DNA of 64,000 bases, taken from NCBI GenBank assembly GCA_017307285.1, contig JAFKFI010000055.1:1-64000 (forward strand). Reading direction: 5' to 3'. Of the stretch, positions 61,877 to 64,000 are shown piece by piece. Numbering within the stretch: the first letter of the stretch is position 1; the number at the start of each line of letters is the position of its first letter. Position numbers and translations under genes: made by a program. This DNA comes from Alphaproteobacteria bacterium (lineage in GTDB: Bacteria; Pseudomonadota; Alphaproteobacteria; Acetobacterales; Acetobacteraceae). The notes below the pieces were generated by a model. The model saw only the letters and a list, made by a program, of their open reading frames with translations. It had not been told where the DNA came from and did no database searches.

Positions 61877-64000
61877 GTGCGCCGGCTGCTCAAAATTCTC
61901 GGCATCGCGCTCGCGGTGCTGGTCGGGGTGGTGGTCCTCGTCGTCGCCGTGGTGCTGATCGGCGGCAACACGCAGCCCGGCCGCGACCTCATCGCGAGCA
62001 AGGTCGGCGCGCTCACCGGCGGGAGCGTGACGGTCTCGGGCCTCTCCGGCCGCTTTCCCGACCGGCTGCGCATCGCGCATCTGGAATTGCACGACACCAA
62101 GGGCGTCTATGCCTCGGCCGATAACGTGGCGCTCGACTGGTCGCCCCTCAGGCTGTTCTCCGGCGAGTTCGCCGCGGACCGGCTGGCGGCCGAGCGGGTG
62201 GATGTCGCCCGGGCGCCGGTCTCGGCCGAGAGCTCGTCCAGCAAGTCCTCCAGCGGATCGAGCCTGCCGGTGACGGTGTCGGTGAAGCAGGTCGAGGTGG
62301 CCCGGCTCGACATCGCGCCGGCTCTGGCGGGCAAGCCGCTCGCCCTCGGGCTGGACGGAAGCCTGACATATGCCTCGCTCGATAATTGCGACATCGACCT
62401 GACGCTACGCGATCTCGCGGAACGAGCCCGGATCCGGGTAAACCAGCCTGGTGAGGGAGCCCAGTACCGGGTAATCGCGAAGCTCGACAGAGCCCGGATC
62501 CGGGCAAAGATTTCGGCGCGAGAGCCCGGATCCGGGCTCATCTCGGGGCTTGCCGGGATGCCGAACCTCACCCCGATCGCGCTTGACGCGGACCTAGACG
62601 GCCCACGCGACGCGGTGGGCACCCATCTTACCCTGTCGGCCGGCCCGCTGCACGCGGCGGCCGAGGGCAAGGTCGATCTGGTCCACGAGGCGGCCGATCT
62701 CACCGTGAACGCCGACGCCCCGGCGATGACGCCGCGGCCTGGCCTGTCGTGGGAGTCGGTGAAGCTCGACGCCGCGGTGCATGGCCCCTTCACCAAGCCC
62801 GAGGCCAACGGCACCTTGCGGATCGCGGCGCTGGAGGCCGGCGGCGCGGCGATCCGCTCGCTCGCGGCCGACCTCAAGGGCAACGCGGGCGAGGTGCATC
62901 TCAAGGCGACGCTCGACGGGCTGCGCGTCCCCGGCGCCAAGCCCGACCTGCTCGAAGCCGCGCCGCTCGTGCTGACCGCCGATATGCGGCTCGACGCTGC
63001 CGAGCGGCCGGTCACGTTTGCGATCTCGCACCCGCTGATCGCGGCCACGGGCGAGGCGCATACGGCCGCGCCGATCCAGGCGAACGTCAAGTTGCACCTG
63101 CCGGACCTCGCGCCGTTCGCGGCGGTCGGCGGGCTCGACCTGCGGGGTCACACCGACTTCACCATCGATGCCGCCCAGCAGGCGGATGGCGCGACCAAGG
63201 CCGATGTGGCCGGAACGCTCGGGATCACCGGCGGGACGGCGCCGGCGCCGGGGCTGATCGGCGACAACGCCCGGATCGCCGTCTCCGGGACGCTGCACGG
63301 CAGCGACATCGCGCTGTCCCGCGTGCAGCTGGACGGCAAGACGATCACGCTCTCCGCCTCGGGCGGGCTGGCGCAGAGCAAGGTGGACCTCGACTGGAAA
63401 GTGGCGTTCTCCGATCTCGCCGTGCTCGCCCCCACCGTGGCCGGCACCATGAACGCGCAAGGCCATGTGGCCGGCCCGACCGACGACCTCGCGGCCAAGA
63501 TCGATCTCGCCGGCGACGTGGCGGTGCGGGGGATGCCGCGCGGGCCGATCCAGGCGCATCTCGAGGCCGAGCACCTGCCCGGCGCGCCCTCCGGTCGGAT
63601 CACCGCCCAGGGCACGCTGGCCGGCGCCCCCCTGGCGCTGGAGGCTTCGGCCCAGCGGAGCGCGGACGGCACCCTGCACCTCGACATCACCAAGGCCGAC
63701 TGGAAGAGCGCCCATGCCGAGGCGGCGCTCACCCTCGCCCAAGGGGCGAGCTTCCCGCTCGGCAAGCTCGACCTGCGCATGACCCGGCTCGACGATCTGC
63801 GCCCCTTCGTTGGCCAGCCGCTCTCCGGCGGCATCACCGCCTCGCTCACCACGGAGGAACACAGCGGAACTCAGCAGGCGGTTCTCAAGGCCGCGGCAAA
63901 GGATGCCGGGATGCCGGGGACAGGCACGGTCGCGCGCGCCACCCTCGACGCCACGGTCGCCGACCCCACCGGCAACCCAGTCGTAGACAGCAAGCTCGTC
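61877..64000 (+). CDS. tamB: Translocation and assembly module protein TamB (3' truncated by window)
   Basis: At least 708 codons, open to the window end; family members are usually 1,100-1,500 aa, so about half is missing. The GTG at 61877 directly follows the tamA stop. A single N-terminal membrane anchor (LKILGIALAVLVGVVVLVVA) precedes SKVGALTGGSVTVSGLSGRF, DNVALDWSPLRLFSGEFAAD and then long beta-taco repeats (AsmA/TamB fold). A Ser-rich segment lies near residue 120. A repeat of four near-identical units with 33-base spacing (62427-62539) sits in the coding region without breaking the frame. Confidence 0.9.
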   Translation, partial: MRRLLKILGIALAVLVGVVVLVVAVVLIGGNTQPGRDLIASKVGALTGGSVTVSGLSGRFPDRLRIAHLELHDTKGVYASADNVALDWSPLRLFSGEFAADRLAAERVDVARAPVSAESSSSKSSSGSSLPVTVSVKQVEVARLDIAPALAGKPLALGLDGSLTYASLDNCDIDLTLRDLAERARIRVNQPGEGAQYRVIAKLDRARIRAKISAREPGSGLISGLAGMPNLTPIALDADLDGPRDAVGTHLTLSAGPLHAAAEGKVDLVHEAADLTVNADAPAMTPRPGLSWESVKLDAAVHGPFTKPEANGTLRIAALEAGGAAIRSLAADLKGNAGEVHLKATLDGLRVPGAKPDLLEAAPLVLTADMRLDAAERPVTFAISHPLIAATGEAHTAAPIQANVKLHLPDLAPFAAVGGLDLRGHTDFTIDAAQQADGATKADVAGTLGITGGTAPAPGLIGDNARIAVSGTLHGSDIALSRVQLDGKTITLSASGGLAQSKVDLDWKVAFSDLAVLAPTVAGTMNAQGHVAGPTDDLAAKIDLAGDVAVRGMPRGPIQAHLEAEHLPGAPSGRITAQGTLAGAPLALEASAQRSADGTLHLDITKADWKSAHAEAALTLAQGASFPLGKLDLRMTRLDDLRPFVGQPLSGGITASLTTEEHSGTQQAVLKAAAKDAGMPGTGTVARATLDATVADPTGNPVVDSKLV
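62427..62539 (+). repeat. 33-bp-period palindromic repeat inside tamB
   Basis: Four copies of CCCGGATCCGGG or a near match start at 62427, 62460 (CCCAGTACCGGG), 62493 and 62525, at intervals of 33, 33 and 32 bases. The last copy expands to the perfect 18-base palindrome GAGCCCGGATCCGGGCTC (62522-62539). Units one to three are read in the same frame (ARIR, AQYR, ARIR); the fourth is shifted one base and reads EPGSG. The gene frame stays open throughout. Confidence 0.8.

Noticed and set aside
62427-62539. The 33-base repeat as a CRISPR array
   Set aside because: The units are short palindromes with about 20-base gaps inside an open, conserved gene, and there are no cas genes.

Overview
The window is about 64 kb of uniformly GC-rich DNA with tight packing, many four-base ATGA/GTGA gene overlaps and frequent GTG/TTG starts. 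Gene content (PII/AmtB, PQQ-dependent dehydrogenase with an isoquinoline-oxidoreductase-like molybdoenzyme, TamA/TamB, BBP2-type porin, Rieske proteins) points to a Gram-negative alphaproteobacterium. Acetobacterales/Rhodospirillales is my best guess, by inference only. I saw no rRNA, tRNA, insertion sequence or CRISPR array. The first gene (glgB) and last gene (tamB) run off the window.

Layout. 1-9628: a tightly overlapped alpha-glucan/trehalose operon, glgB-treZ-malQ-treY-otsA. 9680-13484, mostly minus strand: two MDR dehydrogenases, a higBA toxin-antitoxin pair whose toxin reading frame is broken, and a D-2-hydroxyacid dehydrogenase. 13581-24646: a lambda-crystallin-like 3-hydroxyacyl-CoA dehydrogenase, a flavoprotein-SelD fusion, a GYD protein, YaiI, an FNT-family channel, an SDR, a tartrate-dehydrogenase-like enzyme coupled to a chorismate mutase, then glnK-amtB with a probable sigma-54 promoter and an outer-membrane porin. 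24760-26304: a small lipoprotein and FabF.

26548-44015 is the least ordinary stretch, a probable surface-polysaccharide/export locus. It holds a WbpB/WlbA-like sugar dehydrogenase, an LPG-synthase-TM-like membrane protein, a TPR membrane protein, a very large GT-C glycosyltransferase with an N-terminal beta domain, a TolC/HlyD pair with no inner-membrane transporter beside it, GT4 and GT2 glycosyltransferases, and a natural fusion of a WbpD-like acetyltransferase with a WbpE-like aminotransferase. It ends with two paralogous proteins of unknown function that carry different export signals, one Sec-type and one type-I-secretion-like. The dehydrogenase, aminotransferase and acetyltransferase together would make a 2,3-diacetamido-2,3-dideoxyuronic acid nucleotide sugar.

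44253-48614: a ferritin-like di-iron protein, a GH15 glucoamylase/trehalase and an amidase. 48680-55712, minus strand: a respiratory oxidation module of a Rieske-FAD reductase, a periplasmic Rieske protein, a PQQ dehydrogenase with a lanthanide-type Asp pair but no vicinal disulfide, and a two-subunit molybdenum hydroxylase. 55800-59424: a RES-Xre toxin-antitoxin pair, an HSL-family esterase and an LLM flavin monooxygenase. 59602-64000: HU, TamA and TamB. Intergenic palindromes with shared sequence sit between convergent genes at 9637 and 48619, a different C/G-rich nested repeat sits at 56981, and a 33-bp-period repeat lies inside tamB.
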